DNA of 64,000 nucleotides from Halomonas sp. 'Soap Lake #6' (GCF_003031405.1 NZ_CP020469.1:4154001-4218000), one strand, 5' to 3'. Shown: positions 1 to 10,478, counted from the first letter of the stretch. Notes: generated from the sequence alone by a model not told the origin. A program made the numbers and translations.

Positions 1-614
1 GTAGTGCTCAATACCTTGCTGATCAAGGTACGCTGCAACACGGTCGGTAGCGTGCCCTTTAGCCACCCCAGAAAGATCGGCAAACACATCCCGGGTACGC
101 CGCGCTTGCATAGCCTGAGTATCTACATCGATAGCATCATAACCAATAGTGGCCAAGCGCTCGTTTAGCTCGGTATCAGAGGGGACTTCCTCTGGGCGCG
201 CTTCTGGGCCAAAACTCCACAAATTGACGATGCCCCCAACAGTAATATCGAAAGCGCCGCCACTCTCTTCAGACACCGAACGGCTAATGGCAAGCACTTC
301 GATAAGCTCATTGGAGAGTGGCTGCCACTCGTTGAGCGGGGCCTCGTTAAAGGCGATCAACTCAGCATCATCACGATAGGTCGACATCGCTTGATCGACA
401 CTCTCAAGCTCTGCAAGGAACCCCTCTTCCAACGCGTTGGCTTCGCCTTGGGTAAGTGGGTCCATTACCGTTACTTGGTAGAATGAGCCAAAAATAGCGC
501 CTTCAAAGCGTACAGGAGCATCAAGGGGGCGATCATTTTCTGAACACCCAGCAAGCATGAAGGTGGCTAACAGCACTAAGCCGACGGCACTCGACAAACG
601 GTGGTAGCGTCTCA
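1..614 (-). CDS. apbE: FAD:protein FMN transferase (ApbE family lipoprotein), 3' end outside window
   Basis: The reverse strand from 614 reads an open frame of 204 codons that runs off the window edge. It begins with a lipoprotein signal peptide (lipobox LAGC, Cys24), so the protein is probably anchored on the periplasmic side. ApbE-type motifs follow: FDITVGGIVNLWSFG and, near the edge, DLSGVAKGHATDR. The family covalently attaches FMN to Thr/Ser residues of flavoproteins such as the NQR and RNF subunits. The C-terminal part is not visible, so completeness cannot be judged. The start is the first ATG before the signal peptide. It precedes uppP on the other side of a 31 bp gap, same strand. 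Confidence 0.9.
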
Positions 615-645
615 TTATATTTCCCTTGAACAGTAGGTGTGCGTA

Positions 646-1446
646 TTAAAAGTGGAAAAACCACAGTAACCAAGCACCAAACAGCACCCGGTACACCACA
701 AATGGCTGCATACCCAACTTTTTAATAATGACCAGGAAGTAGTGTATACAGAGATAAGCGCTAATTCCCGACAGAAGTGTGCCAACAATCATTGCGGGCC
801 AATCTATCGGCACTGGTGAACTTACTAACCCCATAGCCTCTAGCCCCCCGGCTAACACAATTACCGGAATAGAAAGCAGGAAAGAGAAACGAGCAGCCCC
901 TTCTCGACTCATCCCCAGCAGCAGTGCGGCGGTAATGGTTATCCCTGAGCGTGAAGTACCTGGAATCAGCGCCAGCGCCTGGGCAAAGCCGATAATCATC
1001 ACATCCTTCATACGCATGTGATACTCACTGCGGCTGCCTCGCTTTTTCCAATCCGCGTAGCCTAATAGTAAGCCAAAAGCGATAAGGCTAATGCCGATAA
1101 TCAGTGTCGAGCGCATATGGTCGGCAATCAGATCTCGCCCGAGAAAGCCGATAATACAAACGGGCAGCGTGGCCAACACTACCCATAGCGCCAGCTTGGC
1201 ATCTTCATTCACGCCTTTGCCTGTCAGAGCATCGACACTACTAAACACCATGCGCAAAATTTCATGGCGAAAATATAAAATAACTGCTGCTAAGCTGCCT
1301 AGATGTAGCGCCACATCAAAAGCTAGCCCTTGATCGTCCCAGGCGGTGAGCACCGGCACCAAAATCAGGTGGGCAGAGCTCGAAATAGGTAGAAACTCGG
1401 TAACTCCCTGAACTACTGCTAAAACAATGACTTGTAGCCAATCCAT
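646..1446 (-). CDS. uppP: Undecaprenyl-diphosphatase UppP (BacA family)
   Basis: Integral membrane enzyme of 266 aa that dephosphorylates undecaprenyl diphosphate, recycling the lipid carrier used for peptidoglycan and O-antigen; known to give bacitracin resistance when overproduced. Both family signatures are visible: EFLPISSS near residues 17-24 and PGTSRSG near 162-168, with many hydrophobic segments between. An in-frame TTG four codons upstream exists, but the ATG at 1446 is preferred because GGGA lies just before it. Length is normal for the family. A second, unrelated PAP2-type phosphatase that may do the same job lies at 5523-6122. Confidence 0.95.
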   Translation of the reverse strand: MDWLQVIVLAVVQGVTEFLPISSSAHLILVPVLTAWDDQGLAFDVALHLGSLAAVILYFRHEILRMVFSSVDALTGKGVNEDAKLALWVVLATLPVCIIGFLGRDLIADHMRSTLIIGISLIAFGLLLGYADWKKRGSRSEYHMRMKDVMIIGFAQALALIPGTSRSGITITAALLLGMSREGAARFSFLLSIPVIVLAGGLEAMGLVSSPVPIDWPAMIVGTLLSGISAYLCIHYFLVIIKKLGMQPFVVYRVLFGAWLLWFFHF

Positions 1447-1791
1447 AATGTATCCCAACGTCGGTGAGTGACTAATCTCAAAACGCTGTTAAGGATACAC
1501 GTCGCTCGGCGGTCTGTCCGCCTCCACCGTTTAGCGCCAGCAACCCAACATCGCTCACTTAAACAAGTTGACAACAGCAGTGTTAACTTTTAGCATCGCG
1601 CATGCTTTATATAGGCGTTATTTTTATAAGCCATGTTTTTAAAAGCTACGTTTTTAAAAGCTATGTTTTTATAGACCATGCTTTTATAGAAAATTGCTAA
1701 ATATGCCTTTAAAAAGCATTACACCAAACCGTCTAAATGCATCAGATTGGCGGTTCTTCTTCACAAATTAATAAGGTTTTGAGAGCAACCC
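1447..1791. other. Intergenic region upstream of uppP and mgtE
   Basis: No gene was recognised here. It holds the upstream region of uppP (reverse) and probably the promoter of the mgtE transcript (forward). The part from about 1600 to 1740 is AT-rich and carries the tandem repeat annotated separately. Confidence 0.6.
1630..1690. repeat. Four imperfect ~15 bp tandem repeats upstream of the mgtE leader
   Basis: The units GCCATGTTTTTAAAA (1630), GCTACGTTTTTAAAA (1645), GCTATGTTTTTATAGA (1660) and CCATGCTTTTATAGA (1676) follow head to tail. The periodic T-tracts suggest bent DNA or regulator half-sites, but no known operator was recognised. It sits about 100 bp before the possible leader peptide gene. 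Confidence 0.65.
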
Positions 1792-1872
1792 ATGGAAGAT
1801 CCCAGTAGTCGATTATTCACGCGTGAGGCAGCCGATAAGTCTGGCCTGCTAGCGCACACGACTCGCCTGTAA
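1792..1872 (+). CDS. Possible 26-aa leader peptide upstream of mgtE
   Basis: Short ORF starting MEDPSSRLFTRE and ending LLAHTTRL, with a weak purine-rich element (GAGAG) six bases before the ATG. It lies 348 bp upstream of mgtE on the same strand. The acidic/proline N-terminus resembles in style the E. coli MgtL leader (which begins MEPDP), where ribosome destabilisation at low magnesium controls the downstream transporter. That parallel is inference; expression and conservation are not shown. It may simply be a chance ORF. Confidence 0.35.
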   Translation: MEDPSSRLFTREAADKSGLLAHTTRL

Positions 1873-2220
1873 GCGCTCTCTGCTTTTCCAGGCCGTCGTT
1901 GCCTGGCACATCTATTCTCGCCTATCTTATCCACTGTCTCGCGCTTATAGCGAGATAGCTAGTGGTTATTCGTCGCTTATCAATACTGCCCACGGATGCA
2001 TTATCGCATTCTTTCTTCGGCTGATATGTATTGGAAAGAGGCTAGTCATTGGTCATTCTTCGCCTTTACCTATAATCGGTCTTTATGCATTTTATGATAG
2101 CTGTCCAGCTAACTTATCTGCATTAGGATTTATGATGTTTTTATGACGCGCTAGCTATTTAAAGCGTTATAAAGATAGGGTTGTCTCGCCTTAAAAAAAT
2201 GGTAAAACCGGAGGCGAAAA
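1873..2220 (+). promoter_or_regulatory. Structured 5' leader of mgtE, possible magnesium-responsive element
   Basis: This 348 bp gap directly precedes mgtE and contains several potential hairpins: CCAGGC/GCCTGG at 1888-1906, and a longer one at 1931-1965 with CCACT pairing AGTGG outside and TCTCGC pairing GCGAGA inside. Close to the gene, TCGCCT at 2186-2191 can pair with AGGCGA at 2212-2217, which would bury the mgtE Shine-Dalgarno (GGAGG, 2210-2214). Magnesium transporter genes in several bacteria have long regulatory leaders, but no known riboswitch class was recognised here. Confidence 0.4.
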
Positions 2221-3570
2221 ATGAGCTATGCCGTATTAGCAGCATCACTACGCAGTGCCATGCAGCGTAATGACCAAAGCGCAATTTCCCATGTTGTTTC
2301 AGAAATGCAGCCTGCCGATATAGCGGATTTTGCCCGCTACGAGCCGGCCTATACCGTGTTATCTCTGCTGATGCTACTACCTGAAGCACAGCGTGGGCCC
2401 ACCTTTGGCTATCTGGAAACCGAACAGCAGCGCGATATTGCGGAAAAGATGACCGATGAGGAACTGGCCAAGCTAGTATCGAGCATGGATGCCGATGAAC
2501 GCGCTGATCTTTTTCACTTGGTTGAACCTGGCCGCCAACCCGCCATATTGCGTCAGCTTTCCAAGCGTGAACGTGATGACCTACGCAAACTGGCCAGCTA
2601 TGAGGAAGGTACCGCTGGAGCGGTAATGACATCGGAATACGTCGCCGTTCCAGAGGATATCGATGTCGCTGAAGCATTGAGCCTGCTGCGCGCCAGCGCC
2701 CCAGATGCAGAGACTATCTATCAAATCTACTGCGTGGATGTGCAAGGCCGGCTTAAAGGAGCAGTGTCACTGCGCCAGCTAATTTTGGCAGCACCCCACC
2801 TGCCCATATCAGAGCTAATGGTTGAGGATGTCGTCTTCGTCACCGCCGAAACTCCCCAGGAAGAGGTGAGCCGCCTGATTGCGCACTACGACCTGTTAGC
2901 TCTGCCGGTGATTAACGGTGGCGAACGCTTGGTGGGCATTGTGACCTACGATGACGCCATGGATGTGGCGGAAGAGGAAGCTACCGAAGATATGCATAAA
3001 GGCGTATCGATTGGAAAACTGGAGGGTAGCCTGCGCTCGGCTAGCCTATACGAACTTTACCGTAAGCGTGTGGTATGGCTGGTATTGCTGGTGTTCGCCA
3101 ACATTTTTTCCGGGGCAGGGATTGCCCACTTCGAGGAAACTATTGAAGCCTATATCGCCCTAGTCTTCTTCCTACCACTGCTGGTGGATAGTGGCGGTAA
3201 CGCGGGTTCTCAGGCTGCAACCCTCATGGTCCGGGGGATGGCCACCGGCGATGTTCGCACCCGAGACTGGGCCAAAATGCTAGGGCGCGAAGTTGGTGTA
3301 GCACTAGGGCTGGGCCTTACCATGGCGCTGGCGGTGTCCGTAGTGGGCATTTTCCGTGCTGGAACAGAGATTGCCATGGTAGTGGCGCTATCCATGGTGC
3401 TGATTGTCATGGTCGGCAGCCTAATCGGTATGCTTTTACCCTTTATCCTGCAGCGCTTTAACGTCGACCCGGCCACAGCGTCAGCTCCATTGGTAACATC
3501 TATCGCGGATGCTTCTGGGGTACTGATCTACTTCGCCCTTGCTACCGCTATTCTGGGTCTTCCCAGCTAA
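2221..3570 (+). CDS. mgtE: Magnesium transporter MgtE (first copy)
   Basis: Inner-membrane Mg2+ channel/transporter of 449 aa. Family layout is visible: helical N-domain to about residue 125, paired CBS domains around 130-255 that sense cytosolic Mg2+, and a C-terminal membrane domain of about five helices. The pore region shows SGGNAGSQAATLMVRG and DPATASAPLVTSIAD, the latter carrying the Asp residues of the ion site. Start ATG is preceded by a strong GGAGG. It opens a three-gene run with the MgtC-like and CDF genes (18 bp gap, then an overlap), suggesting a divalent-cation operon. A paralogue lies at 6145-7527 on the other strand. Confidence 0.95.
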   Translation: MSYAVLAASLRSAMQRNDQSAISHVVSEMQPADIADFARYEPAYTVLSLLMLLPEAQRGPTFGYLETEQQRDIAEKMTDEELAKLVSSMDADERADLFHLVEPGRQPAILRQLSKRERDDLRKLASYEEGTAGAVMTSEYVAVPEDIDVAEALSLLRASAPDAETIYQIYCVDVQGRLKGAVSLRQLILAAPHLPISELMVEDVVFVTAETPQEEVSRLIAHYDLLALPVINGGERLVGIVTYDDAMDVAEEEATEDMHKGVSIGKLEGSLRSASLYELYRKRVVWLVLLVFANIFSGAGIAHFEETIEAYIALVFFLPLLVDSGGNAGSQAATLMVRGMATGDVRTRDWAKMLGREVGVALGLGLTMALAVSVVGIFRAGTEIAMVVALSMVLIVMVGSLIGMLLPFILQRFNVDPATASAPLVTSIADASGVLIYFALATAILGLPS

Positions 3571-3588
3571 CGAGTCTGGAGGTCAGCC

Positions 3589-4299
3589 ATGACCCTGTTT
3601 GCTCAACTATCGACACAGTTGCAACCTCTCTGGCCTCTTATGCTGGCGGCTGTGCTCGGCGCATCAGTCGGTTTGGAGAGACAATGGCGACAGCGTATGG
3701 CGGGACTGAGAACCAATGCACTGGTGGCGCTAGGCGCCGCCAGTTTCACCCTGATGTCGATGATGGTTGAGGGTGAAATCAGCCCAACACGCATGGCGGC
3801 TCAAGTGGTATCGGGTATTGGTTTCCTCGGTGCTGGCGTAATTATGAAAGAGGGCGCTAACATTCGTGGGCTCAATACTGCCGCAACGCTGTGGTGTTCA
3901 GCAGCGATTGGCGTCATGGCGGGTGCTGGTTTTTACCTGCCCGCTACGCTCGTTGCATTGTGTATTCTTGCCGTCAATATAATACTTCGCCCTATCGTGC
4001 TACTGATCAACCGCCAACCCATTGAAGGCAGCCAAGATGAAATAGACTGGCGATATGAGCTGAATATCACTTGCCGTAATGACCATGAAGCGCATATTCG
4101 CGCCTTACTACTTCAGGGATTACTTGGCGATGCGTTACAATTACAGAAATTGGAAAGCGTCCACCGTGACGATGAACGCACGGTGCGCGTCACGGCCCTG
4201 CTCTCCGCTACCGAACGCCACGATACCCTGGTGGAAAAAGTGATCGGACGCCTTAGCCTGGAGCCCTCTGTCAGTGCCGCTGGCTGGGATATCTCATGA
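3589..4299 (+). CDS. MgtC/SapB family membrane protein
   Basis: 236 aa protein with the MgtC/SapB N-terminal membrane domain: GASVGLERQWRQRMAGLRTNALVALG and AAQVVSGIGFLGAGVIMKEG are typical, followed by two or more further helices to about residue 135. The soluble C-terminal 100 residues resemble the ACT-like domain of MgtC proteins. In Salmonella, MgtC supports growth at low Mg2+ and inhibits F1Fo ATP synthase; whether this homologue does so is unknown. GGAGG precedes the ATG. It follows mgtE by 18 bp and overlaps the next gene by four bases (ATGA), indicating translational coupling. Confidence 0.88.
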   Translation: MTLFAQLSTQLQPLWPLMLAAVLGASVGLERQWRQRMAGLRTNALVALGAASFTLMSMMVEGEISPTRMAAQVVSGIGFLGAGVIMKEGANIRGLNTAATLWCSAAIGVMAGAGFYLPATLVALCILAVNIILRPIVLLINRQPIEGSQDEIDWRYELNITCRNDHEAHIRALLLQGLLGDALQLQKLESVHRDDERTVRVTALLSATERHDTLVEKVIGRLSLEPSVSAAGWDIS

Positions 4300-5468
4300 C
4301 ACAAACGATCAAGCAGCAACATAGCCAAGAAGCCAAGCGGGTCACTTATATTGGCGCGTGGCTTGATGGCATTCTTAGCGTGGTTAAGGTAGCAGTAGGC
4401 TTTCTGGTTGGTTCAGCGGCACTGATCGCTGATGGCATTCACTCTCTTTCTGATCTAGTCACTGATGGCTTCGTGCTGGCGGCGATTCATTATGGGCGCC
4501 AAGAACCGGATATTGACCACCACTACGGCCACGGCCGCATTGAAACACTGACGACCCTATTACTCGGTAGTGTGCTGATCTTCGTTGCCGGGGGGATTGC
4601 TTGGTCAAGCTTAGATCGCCTGTTTAGCGGTACCGAGGTGGGCGCACCCGGCATTGTCGCCATTGTTATTACTGTTATCGCCCTGCTGAGTAAAGAGTGG
4701 ATCTTCCGCTATACCATGCGGGTTGCTAAACGCGTGCAGTCGAAGCTGCTGGAGGCCAATGCCTGGCACTCGCGCAGCGATGCACTTTCCACTGCGGTGG
4801 TACTGGTAGCGCTGATTGGCGCGCAGTTTGGTTTTGGCTGGCTTGATGCGGTAGCCGCTATCATCGTTGGCTTGTTAGTGGGAAAAGTTGGCTGGGACTT
4901 ATTGTGGGAGTCTGCCCGGGAGCTGGTGGACACTGCTCTACCAGTCGATGTACAACACCAGATGCATGACGTTGCTTGCGGAGTACCTGGTGTTGATAGC
5001 GTGCATGACCTACGTACACGCCAATCAGCTGGCTGGGTAATGGTCGATCTGCATGTGGTCGTGGGACCTAAAATAACCGTTTCAGAAGCCCATGAAATCG
5101 GTAATGAAGTCAGCCGCCGTTTGCGCCATGAATTCCCTGCCCTAACCGATGTGATTTTTCACGTTGACCCAGAAGATGACGCGGGCGCAGGCGATCCTAG
5201 CCGACTGCCTGGGCTGCCGCTTCGTCCCGAAGTAGAAGCCGCACTTAATGAGCGTTGGAGCAAGCACCCAGTGTGGCGCACGCTGAACGACCTACAGCTA
5301 CATTACCTGGACGATAAAGTATCGGTATCGCTGATTATTGATGATGCGGTTAACCAGCCCCCCCAGTGCCTCGCCAGCCAACTAAAAGGGCTAGCTTACG
5401 ATATTGAGTGGCTAGGCCATGTGGAGATACTGTTCATTACGCGCGCGGCTAGCAACGCGATGCACTAG
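4296..5468 (+). CDS. Cation diffusion facilitator (FieF-like) efflux transporter
   Basis: 390 aa CDF-family antiporter that exports divalent metals (Zn2+, Fe2+, Mn2+ or similar; the substrate cannot be told from sequence). Metal-site motifs are visible: DGIHSLSDLVTD in TM2 and HSRSD in TM5, with the histidine-rich loop DIDHHYGHGRIE after TM2. The cytosolic ferredoxin-like dimerisation domain follows at roughly 215-295. The protein is about 90 residues longer than FieF; the extra C-terminal part (ending LGHVEILFITRA) looks like a second small alpha/beta domain. It overlaps the MgtC-like gene by four bases. Confidence 0.9.
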   Translation: MTQTIKQQHSQEAKRVTYIGAWLDGILSVVKVAVGFLVGSAALIADGIHSLSDLVTDGFVLAAIHYGRQEPDIDHHYGHGRIETLTTLLLGSVLIFVAGGIAWSSLDRLFSGTEVGAPGIVAIVITVIALLSKEWIFRYTMRVAKRVQSKLLEANAWHSRSDALSTAVVLVALIGAQFGFGWLDAVAAIIVGLLVGKVGWDLLWESARELVDTALPVDVQHQMHDVACGVPGVDSVHDLRTRQSAGWVMVDLHVVVGPKITVSEAHEIGNEVSRRLRHEFPALTDVIFHVDPEDDAGAGDPSRLPGLPLRPEVEAALNERWSKHPVWRTLNDLQLHYLDDKVSVSLIIDDAVNQPPQCLASQLKGLAYDIEWLGHVEILFITRAASNAMH

Positions 5469-5522
5469 CCCTTTCCAACGATCTAAACGATCACTTAACC
5501 TTACTACTCTAGTTAGGCCATC

Positions 5523-6122
5523 ATGGATTCGCTAAATCTCGCGCTATTTAAACTACTTAATGCTACCCCTGACGCGCCCACTTGGTTAATTCTGGTGGCG
5601 CATGCATGCGCTGTAAACCTGATGTGGCTAGTACCGGCCCTTTTCGTTATCGGCTGGCTTCGAGGTAGTGAGCAACTCAAGCAAGCGCTGCTGGAAGCAC
5701 TCATTGCAACGCTGCTAGCCCTTGCAGCAAGTGGGCTAATCGGTGTGTTATGGCCGATGCCCCGCCCATTTATGGTGCCCATTGGCGAGTCGTTGATGGA
5801 GCATGCTGCAACCCCCGCCTTCCCTAGCAACCATCTGACTATCCTACTGACGATAGCCGTTAGCCTGATGCTGCACAGCCACTCCCGACGTATCGGTAGC
5901 TGCCTGTTGTTGCTGGCCATTCCCGTTGCTTGGGCAAGAATATTTATGGGAATCCACTTCCCTCAGGACATGGCAGGCGCTGCGCTGCTCTCCACTGTGG
6001 TTGCCGTGCTAGTAGGATATAATCGCGCTTGGCTGGTACAGCCCTTTTACGAGCACGTCGCCAAGCGCCTTTATCACCGTCTCTTTGCACCGCTAATAAA
6101 CCGTGGCTGGGTACAGCGTTAA
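5523..6122 (+). CDS. PAP2-family phosphatase, probable undecaprenyl-diphosphatase (BcrC-like)
   Basis: 199 aa membrane protein of the PAP2 acid phosphatase superfamily. Motif C1 ends in RPF (about 81-83), C2 is PSNH (residues ~98-101) and C3 is RIFMGIHFPQD. These residues form the periplasmic active site that hydrolyses lipid diphosphates. The Lys normally seven residues ahead of the C1 Arg is not evident (Gly there), which is unusual. It lies 54 bp after the CDF gene and may be in the same transcript. It converges with the second mgtE, with a 22 bp gap. BcrC-like activity is an inference from size and motifs. Confidence 0.85.
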   Translation: MDSLNLALFKLLNATPDAPTWLILVAHACAVNLMWLVPALFVIGWLRGSEQLKQALLEALIATLLALAASGLIGVLWPMPRPFMVPIGESLMEHAATPAFPSNHLTILLTIAVSLMLHSHSRRIGSCLLLLAIPVAWARIFMGIHFPQDMAGAALLSTVVAVLVGYNRAWLVQPFYEHVAKRLYHRLFAPLINRGWVQR

Positions 6123-6144
6123 GTACCATCCCGCCGTTAATACG

Positions 6145-7527
6145 TTATATGGTCGAGAGAATTGATGTTGCAATACTGAAGTAAATTATCACCCCTGTGG
6201 CATCAATTAAGGTGGTCACCAGTGGTGCTGATGCTGTTGCAGGGTCAACTTTAAAGCGCTCTAACAAAAATGGCAGGCACATGCCGATCATACTGCCAAA
6301 AAGCACAATCGTGACCATGCTGAGTGCGACAATAATTCCTACTGCCTCTCCACCTCGCATAATGCCTATGGGAGCAACCGCTAATGCCATTGTAAGGCCT
6401 AGTGAACCCGCTACTAACAGCTCGCGTCCAAGCATCTTGCTCCAGTCTTTAACGCCAACATCCCCCGTTGCCATACCACGCACCATCAGCGTTGCCGCCT
6501 GAGCCCCTGCGTTACCGCCACTACCAATCAACAGCGGTAAAAAGAACACTAGCGCCACTTGGGCGGCAATGGTGTCTTCAAAGTAGGCTATGCCTGCGCC
6601 TGAAAACAGGTTGGCAAACACCAGCAGTACCAGCCACGTCACCCGCTTACGATAGAGGCTCCATAGCGGCACGCGGCTAACGCCATCTTCCAACTGGCCG
6701 ATCGACATCCCTTTGTGGATATCTTCAGTGGCTTCCGATTCTGCAACATCCATGGCGTCATCGTGGGTGACAATCCCCACCATGCGCCCATCGGCATCAA
6801 TCACAGGTAAAGCAAGCAAGTCATAGCGGGCCACAATACGCGCTACTTCTTCCTGTTCTTCATCTACCGGAGTGTGGATAACATCTTTAATCATGATGTC
6901 ATCGACCAGCGCGCCTGGTCGAGCCACCATTAGCTGGCGTAGCGACATCGTTCCAATCAGGTGGCCATCACTGTCGAGTATATAAAGCTGGTAGACCGTT
7001 TCCGCGTCAGGGGCGGTTTGGCGTACCCGCATCATGGCTTGCGACACCGTCATGCCACTGGCTATTGCTACATAGTCAGAGGTCATGATGGCGCCTGCGG
7101 TCCCCTCTTCATAACTCGATAAGCGTTTTAAATCTTCCCGCTCTTGGTGGGCCATACGGCGCAACAGCGCCTCGCGACGGTCTTCATCAAGCAGGTTGAA
7201 TAAGTCTGCCCGCTCATCTGAACCCATCTCTTCAAGCAGCTTGAGTACCTGGGTATCCGTAAGTTCACCCACCACCTCAAGCTGGCTTTCACCCGGCAAG
7301 TAGCCAAGAACATTGGCGGCACGCTCGGTAGAGAGAATATCGAGAACCGACAGTGCGGCAGGCAGCTTCTCATCTTCTTCGATGAGTTCTTCAAGTACTT
7401 CACCAATATCCGCCGAGCGTATTTCTGACAGCCGTTCAGATAACAGCGTTTTACTCGGCTCCTCTTTAACCAACTCGTCTAGAAGCTCAGTTTTCAATTC
7501 CTGCAAGGTTTCATCATTCAATGACAT
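6145..7527 (-). CDS. mgtE: Magnesium transporter MgtE (second copy)
   Basis: 460 aa MgtE with N-domain, CBS pair and membrane domain, and the same motifs as the copy at 2221 (GSGGNAGAQAATLMVRG; DPATASAPLVTTLID). The frame extends upstream to 7599, but the ATG at 7527 is chosen because GGGAG lies seven bases before it and the protein then starts MSLNDETLQ. It differs clearly from the first copy in the N-domain, so this is an old paralogue pair rather than a recent duplication. The gene is on the reverse strand just beyond the atp operon terminator, so it likely has its own promoter at 7528-7618. Confidence 0.94.
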   Translation of the reverse strand: MSLNDETLQELKTELLDELVKEEPSKTLLSERLSEIRSADIGEVLEELIEEDEKLPAALSVLDILSTERAANVLGYLPGESQLEVVGELTDTQVLKLLEEMGSDERADLFNLLDEDRREALLRRMAHQEREDLKRLSSYEEGTAGAIMTSDYVAIASGMTVSQAMMRVRQTAPDAETVYQLYILDSDGHLIGTMSLRQLMVARPGALVDDIMIKDVIHTPVDEEQEEVARIVARYDLLALPVIDADGRMVGIVTHDDAMDVAESEATEDIHKGMSIGQLEDGVSRVPLWSLYRKRVTWLVLLVFANLFSGAGIAYFEDTIAAQVALVFFLPLLIGSGGNAGAQAATLMVRGMATGDVGVKDWSKMLGRELLVAGSLGLTMALAVAPIGIMRGGEAVGIIVALSMVTIVLFGSMIGMCLPFLLERFKVDPATASAPLVTTLIDATGVIIYFSIATSILSTI

Positions 7528-7618
7528 CGCTATCTCCCTTTTTGCAGGTGCGTTTTTACCAAAATAGTGTTGCAGACGAGCGTCAGTAGCTGAATGCACA
7601 GCTTATATTAACAGACAA

Positions 7619-7660
7619 AAAAAACGCCCCTTAAACCCTAGTGGGTTCAAGGGGCGTTTT
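7619..7660 (-). terminator. Rho-independent terminator of the atp operon
   Basis: On the reverse strand, AAAACGCCCCTT pairs with AAGGGGCGTTTT around an inner AACCC/GGGTT stem and a four-base loop, followed by a run of T. It lies 22 bp past the atpC stop. The symmetric A/T flanks would let it work in both directions. Confidence 0.92.
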
Positions 7661-7681
7661 ATACACGCCTAAAGCGTGTTT

Positions 7682-8110
7682 CTAGCCTTTACCCGCCTTT
7701 TTACGCAGCTGCTGGATCGTTCGCAGCTGTGCAACGGCTTCGGCAAGCTCAGCGGCAGCGCGGGTATAATCCAGCTCCGCTGACTTCTCATTAAAGGCTT
7801 TCAGCGCTTGCTGACGCGCTTCTTCAGCAGCGGCCTCATCGAGGTCGCCCGCACGCGCAGCCGCATCTGCCAGGATCGTCACAACATCCGGCTGGACTTC
7901 CATGAAGCCACCCGAGACAAAGAAGTTCTCTTCCTGGCCACCATCATGGATCACACGGACCGGGCCCGGCTGAAGCTCGGTCAGCAACGGGGCATGACCC
8001 GGCAAAATGCCCAGGTCACCCATAATCCCGGAAGCAACTACCTGCTCAACCTTGCCTGAGAAGATAGATGCTTCAGCGCTGACGATATTGCAAGTGAAGC
8101 TATTCGCCAT
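7682..8110 (-). CDS. atpC: ATP synthase F1 subunit epsilon
   Basis: 142 aa epsilon subunit of F1Fo ATP synthase, part of the central rotor stalk, with an inhibitory C-terminal helical hairpin. The N-terminal beta-sandwich ([22 protein letters not shown]) and [18 protein letters not shown] are family hallmarks; the C-terminal half is Ala/Glu-rich helix. Last gene of the atp operon, 24 bp after atpD, ahead of a strong terminator. Confidence 0.97.
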   Translation of the reverse strand: MANSFTCNIVSAEASIFSGKVEQVVASGIMGDLGILPGHAPLLTELQPGPVRVIHDGGQEENFFVSGGFMEVQPDVVTILADAAARAGDLDEAAAEEARQQALKAFNEKSAELDYTRAAAELAEAVAQLRTIQQLRKKAGKG

Positions 8111-8134
8111 AGCGAATCCCCCTAATGGACGGGA

Positions 8135-9583
<1,449 letters not shown>

Positions 9584-9590
9584 CTAGGCG

Positions 9591-10478
9591 TTATACGGCA
9601 GAAGCGCCGCCGACGATCTCAGAAATTTCCTGGGTGATGGCGGCCTGACGGGCCTTGTTGTATACCATCTCCAGATCGTCGATCAGGTTGCCCGCGTTAT
9701 CAGTGGCACTCTTCATAGCGATCATTCGGGCGGCCTGTTCGCACGCACCGTTTTCGACTACCGCCTGATACACCTGCGATTCGATGAATCGAACCAACAG
9801 GCTGTCTAGCAACGCCTTGGCATCCGGTTCATACAGGTAGTCCCAGCTTCCGGGACGGGCGTTTTCTTCGTCATGCTTCGCATCTGCGCCCATATCGGCG
9901 GACAGAGGAAGAATCTGACGTACCACGGGACGCTGCGTCATGGTATTAACGAACTCGTTATATACCACGTACAGGCGGTCTAGACGTCCGTCGTCGTACG
10001 CTTCGAGCATGACCTTAACACTACCGATCAGACCCTCAACGGTCGGTGATTCCCCTAAACCACTCTTGGCGGCAACCAAGTTGCCCCCGTAGTTACGGAA
10101 GAAAGCACCGGCTTTAGAGCCGAGGGCACAGAAGTCCAGCTCAGCGCCTTGCTGTTTCCAGGCCATGGCGTCTTTCACCACTGCCTTAAACAAGTTGACG
10201 TTTAAGCCACCACACAGACCACGGTCGGTAGACACCACAATGTAACCAACGCGACTGACCTCGTTACGCACGATCATATAGTCGTGCTTGTATTCGGGGT
10301 TTGCGTCAGCAATGTGGCCTACCACGTTGCGAATCTGCTTGGCGTACGGCTGGCCAGCCTTCATCAGATCTTGCGCTTTACGCATTTTCGATGCAGCCAC
10401 CATTTCCATGGCACTGGTAATCTTCTGCGTATTTTTAATGCTCCCGATCTGGGTGCGTATCTCTTTTGCAGCTGCCAT
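9591..10478 (-). CDS. atpG: ATP synthase F1 subunit gamma
   Basis: 295 aa gamma subunit forming the rotating shaft inside the alpha3beta3 ring. The N-terminal helix [20 protein letters not shown] and the C-terminal helix with the conserved [31 protein letters not shown] region (given in part) are diagnostic. Somewhat longer than the E. coli protein (287 aa). It lies between atpA and atpD in the normal order. Confidence 0.97.
   Translation of the reverse strand: MAAAKEIRTQIGSIKNTQKITSAMEMVAASKMRKAQDLMKAGQPYAKQIRNVVGHIADANPEYKHDYMIVRNEVSRVGYIVVSTDRGLCGGLNVNLFKAVVKDAMAWKQQGAELDFCALGSKAGAFFRNYGGNLVAAKSGLGESPTVEGLIGSVKVMLEAYDDGRLDRLYVVYNEFVNTMTQRPVVRQILPLSADMGADAKHDEENARPGSWDYLYEPDAKALLDSLLVRFIESQVYQAVVENGACEQAARMIAMKSATDNAGNLIDDLEMVYNKARQAAITQEISEIVGGASAV

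Noticed and set aside
7528-7599. Upstream extension of the second mgtE
   Set aside because: GGGAG positions the ATG at 7527; the extension is low-complexity and unsupported.
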